Source of the DNA: Phycisphaerae bacterium
Lineage (GTDB): Bacteria; Planctomycetota; Phycisphaerae; UBA1845; Fen-1342
DNA: 63,256 bases
Direction: 5' to 3'
NCBI GenBank assembly: GCA_028277645.1
Contig: JANQFV010000052.1
Span: 1-63,256, forward strand
Position numbers and translations under genes: made by a program. The notes under the pieces are model-generated. The model worked only from the letters and a program-made list of their open reading frames with translations, was not told where the DNA came from and did not search any database. Shown here in pieces: positions 16,242-24,496 of this stretch; positions within the stretch are counted from its first letter, which is position 1; the number at the start of each line of letters is the position of its first letter.

Positions 16242-16754
16242 TCAGCGCCCCCGTCCAGCCGCCTCCAGCTCCAGCAGCGAACGCTTGAGCGTTGTCCCAC
16301 GTACCGCCGAGAATCCGCCCAGCGACCCATCATTCTTGAGTACGCGATGGCACGGAATCACGATCGGGATCGGATTCTTGCCCATCGCCATCCCAACGGC
16401 CCGCGCCGCGCCTGGCCGCCCCGCGCGTTCGGCCAACTCCTTGTACGACACCGTCCGCCCATACGGCACGCGTCGCAACGCTCCATACACGTCGCGGCCG
16501 AAATCGCTCGTCTCGGCCAGATCAAGCTGGACGGCGAAGCGCGTTACCTGGCCCTCGAAATAGCGCTGCAACGCATCAACAAACTCGGGCAGCAGCGCCG
16601 GATCCTCTGACACATCGCCACAGGCACGCTGCACGCGTTTGCGCAGTGCGCCGGCGGACCGTTCCGGTAGGTACAGATACCGTAGGCCGCGCCGACTGGC
16701 CACAATCGCCGCCGGCCCGAAACGCGTGTCAATTACGCGGTAGGTCATCAACAT
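16242..16754 (-). CDS. ogt: Methylated-DNA--protein-cysteine methyltransferase
   Basis: This suicide repair protein takes methyl or alkyl groups from O6-alkylguanine onto its own Cys. The 170-residue sequence has the active-site motif IPCHRVL near residue 133, the preceding helix RPGAARAVGMAMGKNPIPIV with the Arg finger, and the N-terminal ribonuclease-like half. The tail (GSLGGFSAVRGTTLKRSLLELE) is standard. Length suits Ogt rather than the longer Ada fusion. The ATG at 16754 has AGGG upstream; an ATG at 16748 is possible. It is not linked to other repair genes, although mutL lies 600 nt beyond. Confidence 0.95.
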   Translation of the reverse strand: MLMTYRVIDTRFGPAAIVASRRGLRYLYLPERSAGALRKRVQRACGDVSEDPALLPEFVDALQRYFEGQVTRFAVQLDLAETSDFGRDVYGALRRVPYGRTVSYKELAERAGRPGAARAVGMAMGKNPIPIVIPCHRVLKNDGSLGGFSAVRGTTLKRSLLELEAAGRGR

Positions 16755-16893
16755 GGTCTCGCCCTGAGTTCTGATCGATCTGTTCGTGTCACTGATCGCC
16801 CCGATCAGTAACCACGATCACGCCCACCGTAGTATACTGACTCAGCCTCGATTCAGCCCGCTCAACCGCCTCGGTATCGGGCAGGAGCACGCC

Positions 16894-17367
16894 ATGCCGG
16901 AATTCCTGCGCTTCTCAGACCCGCTGGTGCAACGCATCGTCTACGGAGCGGCGGCCTTCGCAGTGATTGTGGTCGTGCTGCGAGTTATCGTCGCCTGGCG
17001 CGAGCGTCGGCGCAGCGCCCGCATTCGCAAGGAGTTGCAGCGCGATTACGACAAAGTACGTTTGCAGCAGGAGGAGATCCGCAAGCTCGCCGGGCAGATC
17101 GAAGCGACCAGCTCCACGCCGCGCATCACGGGCTTTGCCATCACGCGACAGATCGAAACGGTGTTCAGCGAGCCGCGCGCGTCGTCCGTCAGCGCCGTGG
17201 AACTGGCCAAGGCGCTCGCGGCCCAGAAAGGCGCCAACGCGATCATCAACCTCCAGACCCAGCAGGCCCCCAACGGCAAGTGGTTCGCCAGCGGGGACGC
17301 CGTCGTCGTGAAAGTAATCGGCCGTCGAAAACCCCCGGAAGACACGCCGGAATCCGAATCAAAATAG
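16894..17367 (+). CDS. Membrane-anchored small protein with YbjQ-like tail
   Basis: ATG 16894 follows an AGGAG site. The 157-residue product has one membrane segment (about residues 12-30, IVYGAAAFAVIVVVLRVIV), a charged coiled-coil-like stretch (RRRSARIRKELQRDYDKVRLQQEEIRKL), and a C-terminal domain (RITGFAITRQIETVFSEP ... ALAAQKGANAIINL) that recalls the YbjQ/heavy-metal-binding fold by its repeated strand-helix pattern and KGANAI. That likeness is weak and the function unknown. A TATACT box lies at 16833-16838 without a clear -35. The end of the gene faces mutL with 11 nt between them. Confidence 0.7.
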   Translation: MPEFLRFSDPLVQRIVYGAAAFAVIVVVLRVIVAWRERRRSARIRKELQRDYDKVRLQQEEIRKLAGQIEATSSTPRITGFAITRQIETVFSEPRASSVSAVELAKALAAQKGANAIINLQTQQAPNGKWFASGDAVVVKVIGRRKPPEDTPESESK

Positions 17368-17378
17368 GTGGCCGCGAC

Positions 17379-19253
17379 TTACCGCCGATGAAATTGCCGC
17401 TCCAGGTCTTTCAGCGTCATGTGCAGCGTCGTCGGGCGCCCGTGCGGGCAATGGCTGCTCCGCTCGGCGAGCGTTCTGCGCTCCAATAACGCCGCGATCT
17501 CGTCGCGTGTCAGCGGATCGCCGGCCTTCACCGCCGCCTTACACGCCATCATGTCGAGGATGTCGTGTACGAGCGTTTCCGTCTTCGGTCGGGTGCCCTG
17601 CTCGGCGAGCATATCGAGCAGGTCGCGTACGAACTCCTCGCGCGTGACGCGCTCGAACAGCAACGTAGGAAACGCCTGCAGCGCCACGCTCTGCGGCCCC
17701 GCCTGTGATAGCTCGACGCCCAGCCGCGATAGCGTGTCGGCGTGCGTTTCCAGCGCTTCGAGCCGATCAGCCGGAACGCTGAGCACGTCCGGCATCAATA
17801 GCCGCTGCGACTCCAGCGGCTTCTCCGTCATCCGCGCGCGCAGCTCTTCATACAAAATCCGCTCGTGCAGCGCGTGCTGGTCGATGATCATCAGTCCTTC
17901 ATCAGTCTCGACGACCAGGAACGAATCGTGGATTTGCATGGCCGGGATCGTCGCCGATTCGGCGACAGGGATTGAGGGATTGAGGGATTGAGGGATTAAG
18001 GCCGGCCGCTCAATAGACGACTGGTCTTCGTCAGCCGACCGCATCTCCCGGGTTCCAGCAACTTCCGGGCGCGCCACCCCCTCGTGCCTTCGTGCCTCCG
18101 TGCCCTTGTGCCGATGCGCCTGTGTGCCTTCTTCCCTCCGTCCCTCCGTCCCCACGTTCCCACGTCCTTCACGCCGGAAGAAGTCCACCATCGCATCACG
18201 TACACGCTCGCGATACGCCTCATCTTCCCGCGGGGTGCGCAGCTCGTGATCGAGATTACTCGCCAGGAACTTGTCGCGCAGCGCGGCCAGCACCTGCCCG
18301 TGAACGTAGTTCGAATCCCGCCAGCGCACCTCGACCTTCGTCGGATGCACGTTCACGTCCACCAGCTCGGGCTCAACCGTGATGAACATGAACACCACAG
18401 GATAGCGCGACGGATCGATCAGACTGCGATACGCCTCCTTGATCGCGTGTGACACGAACCGATCGCGCACGTAGCGCCCGTTAACGAAGACATACTCCCA
18501 CTTGCTCGACCCTCGGCTCTCCGCTGGCGGCGCGACGAGACCCGCGATGCGCACGCTGCCACTCTCGCGCTCGATCGGAAGCAGAGCGCTGGCCAGCTCG
18601 GGGCCGTAGAAATCGCTGATGCGCTGCCGCCGATCGCCGGTCGCCGCCAACCGATGTGTCACGCGCTTGCCGCTGCGCAGGTTGAACGCGATGCCCGGAT
18701 GGGCCAGCGCGACGCGCGCCAACTGCTCCGTGATGTGCCCAGTCTCGGTCTGATTCGTACGGAGGAACTTTCGTCGGGCCGGCACGGCGTAGAACAGGTC
18801 GCGCACCTCGATGCTCGTCCCCGGCGGAGCGTTGCACGGCCGCGGGCCGGTGATCGCGCCACCCTCCACGAGAATCTCGTGTGCGACATCGCTGCCGGCC
18901 CGCCGCGACACGATCCGCAGTCGCGCGACCGATCCTATGCTCGCCAGTGCCTCGCCCCGAAAGCCCAGCGTGTGAATGCTGGACAGGTCTTCATCCGCCG
19001 CGATCTTGCTCGTCGCGTGCTGTGTCACGCACAGCTCGAGATCGTCGGCGTCCATCCCGCAGCCGTCATCGCTCACGTGAATCAGATCGCGCCCGCCCTC
19101 GGCGATCGCGATATCGATCCGCCCCGCGCCCGCGTCCAGAGCGTTCTCGACCAGCTCCTTCACCACGCTCGCCGGCCGCTCGATACACTCCCCCGCCGCA
19201 ATTCGGCTCACAAGCGTTGGCGACAAGACGCGGATCTGGCCCATCGAACGCAA
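17379..19253 (-). CDS. mutL: DNA mismatch repair protein MutL
   Basis: MutL couples mismatch recognition by MutS to strand removal. The 624-residue protein has the GHKL ATPase N-terminus: ELVENALDAGA (catalytic Glu), DDGCGMD, TLGFRGEALASI. The C-terminal domain has the nicking-endonuclease motif DQHALHERILYEE, MACKAAVKAGD and CPHGRP, so it is probably an active endonuclease as in organisms without MutH. The linker between them (about residues 365-435) is abnormal: it consists of low-complexity Arg/His/Glu/Gly repeats and an NPS/LIPQSLN segment encoded by nucleotide repeats. MutS is not in the window. The start at 19253 precedes the conserved IRVLSPTLVSRIAAGE. Confidence 0.96.
   Translation of the reverse strand: MRSMGQIRVLSPTLVSRIAAGECIERPASVVKELVENALDAGAGRIDIAIAEGGRDLIHVSDDGCGMDADDLELCVTQHATSKIAADEDLSSIHTLGFRGEALASIGSVARLRIVSRRAGSDVAHEILVEGGAITGPRPCNAPPGTSIEVRDLFYAVPARRKFLRTNQTETGHITEQLARVALAHPGIAFNLRSGKRVTHRLAATGDRRQRISDFYGPELASALLPIERESGSVRIAGLVAPPAESRGSSKWEYVFVNGRYVRDRFVSHAIKEAYRSLIDPSRYPVVFMFITVEPELVDVNVHPTKVEVRWRDSNYVHGQVLAALRDKFLASNLDHELRTPREDEAYRERVRDAMVDFFRREGRGNVGTEGRREEGTQAHRHKGTEARRHEGVARPEVAGTREMRSADEDQSSIERPALIPQSLNPSIPVAESATIPAMQIHDSFLVVETDEGLMIIDQHALHERILYEELRARMTEKPLESQRLLMPDVLSVPADRLEALETHADTLSRLGVELSQAGPQSVALQAFPTLLFERVTREEFVRDLLDMLAEQGTRPKTETLVHDILDMMACKAAVKAGDPLTRDEIAALLERRTLAERSSHCPHGRPTTLHMTLKDLERQFHRR
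17967..17999. repeat. Four tandem AGGGATTG-type octamers inside mutL
   Basis: AGGGATTG repeats three times and is followed by AGGGATTA, in frame within the mutL linker. Eight is not a multiple of three, yet the frame stays open. Confidence 0.9.
18081..18168. repeat. Degenerate low-complexity repeat inside mutL
   Basis: Degenerate CTCGTGCCTTCGTGCCTCCG- and CCCTCCGTC-type units encode the Glu-Gly-Thr / Arg-Arg-His run of the MutL linker. The composition differs sharply from the flanking coding sequence. It resembles non-genic repeats that spread between and within genes. Confidence 0.8.
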
Positions 19254-19359
19254 GACCTCCTACGCCCGCGAGTATAGCGCGATCGCAGCGCTACCGGTAG
19301 CAGTTGCTCATATCGTGCGCTCGGGCATAAACTCACGCTAACACCATCAGGAGCCCCCC

Positions 19360-20721
19360 ATGGACGCCGTCGTACAATATCTCCGCGATCATCAGGCCGA
19401 GCATCTCGACTGGGCTCGCGTAATCTGCCGCATTCCGAGCATCAGCACCAAACCCGAGCACGCCGACGATGTCCGCAGCGCCATCACCTGGACGCACGAT
19501 CTTTGCGAGCGCATCGGCCTTACCGCCGCGGTTCACGAAACCGGCGGACATCCAGTGGTCGTCGCCACGCACTGCGAAGCCGCCGGCGCGCCGACGTACC
19601 TCATCTACGGCCACATGGACGTGCAGCCCGAAGGCGATCTCAGCCTATGGGACGCCGACCCGTTCGACCCGGTCGTCAAAGACGGCAAGCTCATCTGCCG
19701 TGGATCGGCCGACGACAAAGGCCAGGTTCTGCTGCACCTGCGCGCGGTGGCGGCGTGGCTCGCTACCGAGAAGCGTCTGCCGATCAACGTGAAGTTCCTG
19801 ATCGAAGGCGAGGAAGAGATCGCGTCGCCGAATCTCGGCCCGTTCCTCAAGGACCACGCCGACGAACTCGCGTGCGATCACGTGATCATCTCCGACACCG
19901 GCATGTACGCCGACGGCTGGCCCACGATCACCTACGGCACGCGCGGCCTGCTCTACAAGGAAATTCGTCTCTTCGGACCGAAGCACGATCTGCACAGCGG
20001 CTCCTTCGGCGGCACGGTAGCGAACCCCGCCAATGTGCTGACCGAGCTTCTCGCCTCGCTGCACGACGCCGACGGGCGTGTCACCGTCGACGGCTTCTAC
20101 AACGACGTGGCCGAAGCCACCGCCGCAGAACGCGAGCAGATCCGCGCCCTGCCGCTCGACGACGCCGAATACGCCGCCAACCTCGGCAGCCCGGGTATTG
20201 CCGGCGAGACCGGCTTCAGCACCAACGAGCGGCGCTGGATCCGGCCCACGCTCGACATCAACGGCATCTACGGCGGCTTCATGCAGGAAGGCGCGAACAC
20301 GATCGTGCCCAAGTCTGCCGGCGCGAAGGTGAGCATGCGGCTCGTGCCCAACCAGGACGGAGGCAAGCTCAGCACCGCGTTTGACGCCACGATCAAGGCC
20401 CGCTGCCCCGACACGGTTCGGCTCGAAATCCTGAACCACGGCCACGCCGACGCCTACATGGCCCCGCTGGACAGCAAGCCCATGCAGGCCGCGCGCAAGG
20501 CGCTGCAGGAAGCCTTCGGCCGCGAGCCGGCGTTTATCCGCGAGGGCGGCTCGCTGCCGATCCTGCCCATGTTCCGCCAGGTGCTCGGCGCCGACTGCCT
20601 CCTGATCGGCTTCGCCGGCCCCAACTGCAACGCCCACGGCCCGAACGAGAACATCGTCCTGGAGGACGTTGACTGTGGTGCCGAGGCCACTGCCCGGCTG
20701 TTCAAGCACTTGGCGACGTGA
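19360..20721 (+). CDS. M20-family metallopeptidase (dipeptidase-like)
   Basis: This 453-residue cytoplasmic hydrolase belongs to the M20 co-catalytic zinc family. Metal and catalytic motifs are in order: LIYGHMDVQP (His ligand and catalytic Asp), CRGSADDKGQ (bridging Asp), LIEGEEEIASPN (Glu pair) and FAGPNCNAHGPNENI (final His). A dimerisation/lid domain is inserted from about residue 190 to 370 (KHDLHSGSFGG). It removes single residues from dipeptides or N-acylated amino acids; the precise substrate is unknown. An AGGAG site precedes ATG 19360. The gene is alone; a mobile-looking repeat follows its stop. Confidence 0.92.
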   Translation: MDAVVQYLRDHQAEHLDWARVICRIPSISTKPEHADDVRSAITWTHDLCERIGLTAAVHETGGHPVVVATHCEAAGAPTYLIYGHMDVQPEGDLSLWDADPFDPVVKDGKLICRGSADDKGQVLLHLRAVAAWLATEKRLPINVKFLIEGEEEIASPNLGPFLKDHADELACDHVIISDTGMYADGWPTITYGTRGLLYKEIRLFGPKHDLHSGSFGGTVANPANVLTELLASLHDADGRVTVDGFYNDVAEATAAEREQIRALPLDDAEYAANLGSPGIAGETGFSTNERRWIRPTLDINGIYGGFMQEGANTIVPKSAGAKVSMRLVPNQDGGKLSTAFDATIKARCPDTVRLEILNHGHADAYMAPLDSKPMQAARKALQEAFGREPAFIREGGSLPILPMFRQVLGADCLLIGFAGPNCNAHGPNENIVLEDVDCGAEATARLFKHLAT

Positions 20722-21047
20722 TGATGGGCCGGGAGCCGTCATTCCGAACGGAGTGAGGAATCTACTTTCGAACGGGCGGTCGCGTTCATTCGAGGGCAGA
20801 TTCCTCCTCCCTTCGGTCGTCGGAATGACAGTTCGGACGCCCACCTCGCCTACATTCCTGCCCCGGCTTGACCCACGCGCGCCGGGCCTATTCAATACCC
20901 CTTCCCTGTCCGCACCGCGCCCCGTGTGGTGCGACAAACTGATTTCGAGCGCGGGAATACGGAGGACGGCGCCCACACCGCCGCGGGTCTCGCACACGCG
21001 GCCCGGCATCAGCCCCCTCCCCAAGCGCGGCGCACAGGAGCAGCACC
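20722..21047. other. 326-nt gap containing an inverted-end repeat
   Basis: No gene is evident. The first third is the repeat at 20738-20829. The rest is GC-rich sequence leading to the AGGAG site of the small membrane gene; no convincing promoter was seen. Confidence 0.6.
20738..20829. repeat. GTCATTCCGA repeat with inverted ends
   Basis: The element begins GTCATTCCGAACGGAGTGAG and ends in the inverse TCGGAATGAC. Related copies lie at 49167-49241 and, as a half unit, 31477-31509. It resembles a repeat seen between genes in many unrelated bacteria. Confidence 0.8.
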
Positions 21048-21287
21048 GTGGGCATCCCGGAGTACTGGTGGCCGTATCTCTACCAATACGGCGTCGGGCT
21101 GGTCATCTTCATGATCGGGATCTTCCTGATCCTAGGCTATAAGAGCTGCAACCTGACGCGCCAGCGGGACCGCTTCTGGTTCGGCGTGCTCATTTTCGGG
21201 TTCATCTGGTACGCGGGCATCCACTTTCTGTGGTACATGGCCGCGCTGTACATCATGCCGGCTGAGGCGGCGGGAGGTGCCGGATGA
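21048..21287 (+). CDS. Small membrane partner of a sodium/solute symporter
   Basis: GTG 21048 has AGGAG 7 nt upstream and gives 79 residues. Two hydrophobic segments are visible (YGVGLVIFMIGIFLILGY and FWFGVLIFGFIWYAGIHFLWYMAALYI) separated by a short basic loop (NLTRQRDR). Its TGA overlaps the ATG of the symporter by 4 nt, so the two are translated together. Small partner subunits of this kind accompany several SSS-type transporters. A structural or regulatory role in the symporter complex is inferred from the coupling; I recognise no named family. Confidence 0.8.
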   Translation: MGIPEYWWPYLYQYGVGLVIFMIGIFLILGYKSCNLTRQRDRFWFGVLIFGFIWYAGIHFLWYMAALYIMPAEAAGGAG

Positions 21288-23269
21288 CGCACCTGCTCGC
21301 CCAGCAAACGACGCAGCCCACCGCCGTGGGCACCAATCTCGACTTCGTCGTCATCGTCGCGTACCTGGCCCTAATCCTCGGCTTCGGCAGTTTCTTCGGC
21401 CGCTTCGCCAGAACCACGAAAGACTTCTTCTTCAGCGGCGCCAAGTTCAGTTGGTGGCTGATCGGCATGAGCATGGTCGCCACCGGCGTCGGCTCGCACA
21501 GCTTCATGAAGTACGCCCAGAAGGGCTACGAGCACGGCATGTCCAGCGGCATGTCGTACATGAACGACTGGTTCTTCATTCCGCTGTTCATGTTCGGCTG
21601 GCTACCGATCATCTACTTCTCGCGCGTCCGCTCGATCCCCGAGTACTTCCAGCGCCGCTTCGGCACGACGGCCCGCTTTCTCGCCGTGCTCGTCATCCTC
21701 GAGTACATGGTCGGCTACATAGGCTTCAACCTGTACACGCTCGGAACTGCCGCTCACCAGGTGCTCGGCATCGAGATCTGGCAGGCCATCGTCGCCATTT
21801 CGATCATCTCCGGCATCTACATCACCGCTGGAGGACAGACGGCGGTCATCTTCACCGATCTTGCGCAGGGCTTCATGCTGCTCGGCGCGGGGCTGTTGCT
21901 GTTCGTACTGGGACTTGACTATCTCGCGCTGGATAGCGCGCTGGTCGACGGCGTGAGAGCGCTCTGGACCAACCTGTCTCTCTCAGAGCGTCTGCCGTTT
22001 GCGCACTTCAATGAACCGCAGAGCTTCAACTTCGTCGGCGTGTTCTGGCAGGACGGCATCGCTGGCAGCATCACGTTCCTGTTCATCAGCCAGGGTCTGA
22101 TCATGCGCTTCCTGGCCGCCAAGAGCGTGAACGAAGGCCGCAAGGCGATCCTCTTCAACACCGTCTTCATCCTGCCGCTGAGCATGATCGTCGTCGGTAA
22201 CGCCGGCTGGATCGGAAACGCCGCCATCGATATGGGGCTGATTGAGCCGCCCGAGGAAGCCCGCGATATCTTCGTCACCATCGCTAGCGCCGTCTGCATC
22301 CCCGGCGTGTTCGGCTTCGTGCTCGCGGCCCTCTCCGCGGCATTGATGTCGACCATCGACACGATGACCAACGCTACGGCGGCATTGTTCGTCTACGACG
22401 TCTACCAACCATACATCCGGCCTGGCGCGAGCGATCGCCACTACATGCGCTCGGCACGTGTCACCTCCGCGGTGACCGCATTGCTGGGTATGGGCATCGG
22501 CCTGTTCTTCATGACGTTCGGTAAGGACATGTACGAGGTCCACGGGCAATTCCAGGCCTTTGTCACGCCGCCCATCGTCGCGGCCGTGTTCCTTGGGGCG
22601 TTCTGGAAGCGTTTCAACTCGGCCGGCGCCGTAGCGGCACTCATTGGCGGCATGGCTGCTATTGGTCTCTCGAAGTTCTTCCCCGACCTCGTCCGCCCGT
22701 TCGCCCACGGCGTCGCACCGGATGAAGACGGCCAGTTCAATTACATGACCGCATTCTTTGGCCTGATGTGCTCGGCGGTTATCGGCGTGGCCGCATCGCT
22801 TTTGACCAAGCCGAAACCGGACGCGGAAATCGCTGGCCTCTGGATTGGCACCATGGACTTCGCCCAGAAGAAGTTTAAAGGTGCTAACCCCGACTACAAG
22901 GTCGGGCAGCGTATTCGCGCCGGACTGTCCGTCTCATCCGACGGCACAACGCCGATGACAACTGCCTTGACTGCGACAGATTTTGCCCAGGGCAAGGCCC
23001 CGCCACGCAGACCCGTGGGTACCGGGCCGCCGGCACCCGAATACCCAATCGTTCGACTCGACCCCGCCGATATGGAGCGCCTCAAGGCGGCGCCGGGTGA
23101 TCTGCTTTACGTCTCCGACTCCCGTTGGTGGCTGGGCGGCCTGCGCTCGTCGCACTGCCGCGCGGGCGAGCCGCATAACGAAGGCAACGCCGTGCTCATG
23201 CACGAAGATGCGTACGAGGCCGGCAATTTCCTGTCCGGTCGCACGGTTCGCGTCGAGAAGTTCTTCTGA
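21284..23269 (+). CDS. Sodium/solute symporter with extended C-terminus
   Basis: This 661-residue inner-membrane transporter belongs to the solute:sodium symporter family (LeuT fold). About 13 membrane segments are visible in residues 20-510, with family features such as FFSGAKFSWWLIGMSMVATG (TM2), TAGGQTAVIFTDLAQG (TM6 region), and ALSAALMSTIDTMTNATAAL, whose Ser/Thr residues coordinate sodium in relatives. The last 150 residues are soluble, ending LLYVSDSRWWLGGLRSSHC ... VRVEKFF, an addition not seen in minimal members. The substrate is unknown; a sugar, amino acid or organic acid is possible. It starts inside the stop of its small membrane partner. Confidence 0.9.
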   Translation: MTHLLAQQTTQPTAVGTNLDFVVIVAYLALILGFGSFFGRFARTTKDFFFSGAKFSWWLIGMSMVATGVGSHSFMKYAQKGYEHGMSSGMSYMNDWFFIPLFMFGWLPIIYFSRVRSIPEYFQRRFGTTARFLAVLVILEYMVGYIGFNLYTLGTAAHQVLGIEIWQAIVAISIISGIYITAGGQTAVIFTDLAQGFMLLGAGLLLFVLGLDYLALDSALVDGVRALWTNLSLSERLPFAHFNEPQSFNFVGVFWQDGIAGSITFLFISQGLIMRFLAAKSVNEGRKAILFNTVFILPLSMIVVGNAGWIGNAAIDMGLIEPPEEARDIFVTIASAVCIPGVFGFVLAALSAALMSTIDTMTNATAALFVYDVYQPYIRPGASDRHYMRSARVTSAVTALLGMGIGLFFMTFGKDMYEVHGQFQAFVTPPIVAAVFLGAFWKRFNSAGAVAALIGGMAAIGLSKFFPDLVRPFAHGVAPDEDGQFNYMTAFFGLMCSAVIGVAASLLTKPKPDAEIAGLWIGTMDFAQKKFKGANPDYKVGQRIRAGLSVSSDGTTPMTTALTATDFAQGKAPPRRPVGTGPPAPEYPIVRLDPADMERLKAAPGDLLYVSDSRWWLGGLRSSHCRAGEPHNEGNAVLMHEDAYEAGNFLSGRTVRVEKFF

Positions 23270-23293
23270 CGCGCGTTGGCGCACCATAACGCC

Positions 23294-23944
23294 ATGACAG
23301 AGCATCCATCACTGAGCATCGAGACCTTCATCGATCCCATGTTCCAGGAGAACTGCTATCTCCTGTCATGCGCTGATCATCCCGAGGCGTGGATCATCGA
23401 CCCCGGCTTCGCACCGACGCCCGAGCACGCGATCGCGTACCTGCGCGAGAAGAACTTACAACCCGCCGCAATCGTCCTCACGCACTGCCATGTCGATCAC
23501 ATCGCGGGCGTGCAGGCGCTGCGCGACGCATTTCCCGCCTTGCCCATCTGGTGCCCCGCCGGCGAAGAGCACATGCTACCCGATCCACAGGCCAACCTCT
23601 CCGCCGCGATGGGGTTGCCCGTAACGGCGCCGGAGCCGGATCGTCTGATCGAGCCTGATGATGAGCTCACGCTCGGCGCACTTCAGTGGCAGGCCCTCGA
23701 CGTGCGCGGCCATTCCCCCGGCGGCCGGGCATACTACTGCGCTGAGGCTAACGTCGTGATCACCGGCGACGCGCTCTTCGCCGGCAGCATCGGCCGCACC
23801 GACTTTCCCGGCAGCAGCCACGATGAACTGATCGCGAACATCCGCCAGCATCTGCTCGCACTACCCGACGAGACCACCGCCTACTCCGGTCACGGACCAC
23901 CGACCACCATTGGCACGGAACGAGTCAGCAACCCGTTCCTCTGA
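23294..23944 (+). CDS. Glyoxalase II-like metallo-beta-lactamase-fold hydrolase
   Basis: ATG 23294 gives 216 residues; a TTG further upstream is less likely. The binuclear metal motif is complete: LTHCHVDHIAG (HxHxDH), VRGHSPGG, ITGDALFAGSIGR (bridging Asp), and a final YSGHGPPTTIG. The order and size match the short glyoxalase II/YcbL group, which hydrolyses S-acyl thioesters such as S-lactoylglutathione or related compounds. The usual substrate-binding C-terminal helices of true GloB are absent, so the substrate is uncertain. It is followed 9 nt later by a lipoprotein gene and may begin the short run leading to the ABC genes. Confidence 0.88.
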   Translation: MTEHPSLSIETFIDPMFQENCYLLSCADHPEAWIIDPGFAPTPEHAIAYLREKNLQPAAIVLTHCHVDHIAGVQALRDAFPALPIWCPAGEEHMLPDPQANLSAAMGLPVTAPEPDRLIEPDDELTLGALQWQALDVRGHSPGGRAYYCAEANVVITGDALFAGSIGRTDFPGSSHDELIANIRQHLLALPDETTAYSGHGPPTTIGTERVSNPFL

Positions 23945-23953
23945 GCACGGAAT

Positions 23954-24496
23954 ATGACGCATACGCGCGCCCGATTGTGTTGGTTCGCACAGCCCTTGGC
24001 ACCCGTCGCCCTGCTTGGAACGCTGCTCGGCTGCGGCGTAACGACGCGTCCCGTCATTGATGCCTTTCCCACCGACGACATCGCGGCACCGTGGATCCTC
24101 AAGGGCGACGTCTGGTCCGGCTCGCTCGTCGACGCGGCCCCCGGCCTCGGGCGCGACGCGAATAATCTCGAGCAGTTCGGCGTCACCGGCGTATGGCTCG
24201 CGAGATACCAACACGAGGAGCGTCAACACCGCCGTCTGACCGTGCGCTGCTTCGCGTTCGAGACGCGCGAGAGTGCAACCTATGCGTACGAGTTCCTGCG
24301 ACCCGAGGACGCCCGCCCGCTCGAAGCCGGTGACGAAGGCTGCTGGACCGAGTACGGCATCCTCTTCCGCTGGGGCCGCCTCGTACTGGAAATCTTCGGT
24401 CCGACGCCCTCGTGGGACAGCCAGATGCAATCGGCGATTCTCTCAGCGGCGATTACGCGTCGTATGCCGAACGGCGCGCCGAATCACCCCAGATGA
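23954..24496 (+). CDS. Lipoprotein co-transcribed with a binding-protein gene
   Basis: This 180-residue protein has a signal peptide and lipobox (TLLGC, Cys about 27). The mature part mixes charged and aromatic residues (FGVTGVWLARYQHEERQHRRL, CWTEYGILFRWGRLVLEIFG) and looks like one compact alpha/beta domain, which I do not recognise. Its stop overlaps the start of the binding-protein gene by 4 nt (ATGA), so the two are translationally coupled. A role with the ABC uptake system is suggested only by this arrangement. Confidence 0.75.
   Translation: MTHTRARLCWFAQPLAPVALLGTLLGCGVTTRPVIDAFPTDDIAAPWILKGDVWSGSLVDAAPGLGRDANNLEQFGVTGVWLARYQHEERQHRRLTVRCFAFETRESATYAYEFLRPEDARPLEAGDEGCWTEYGILFRWGRLVLEIFGPTPSWDSQMQSAILSAAITRRMPNGAPNHPR

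Noticed and set aside
17967..18168. CRISPR-like array inside mutL
   Set aside because: Units are 8-10 nt with no spacers, lie within a coding frame, and no cas genes occur in the window.
19645..21024. Long antisense frame of 459 codons across the M20 peptidase gene
   Set aside because: No ribosome site or domain; the forward strand encodes a full M20 enzyme with all motifs.
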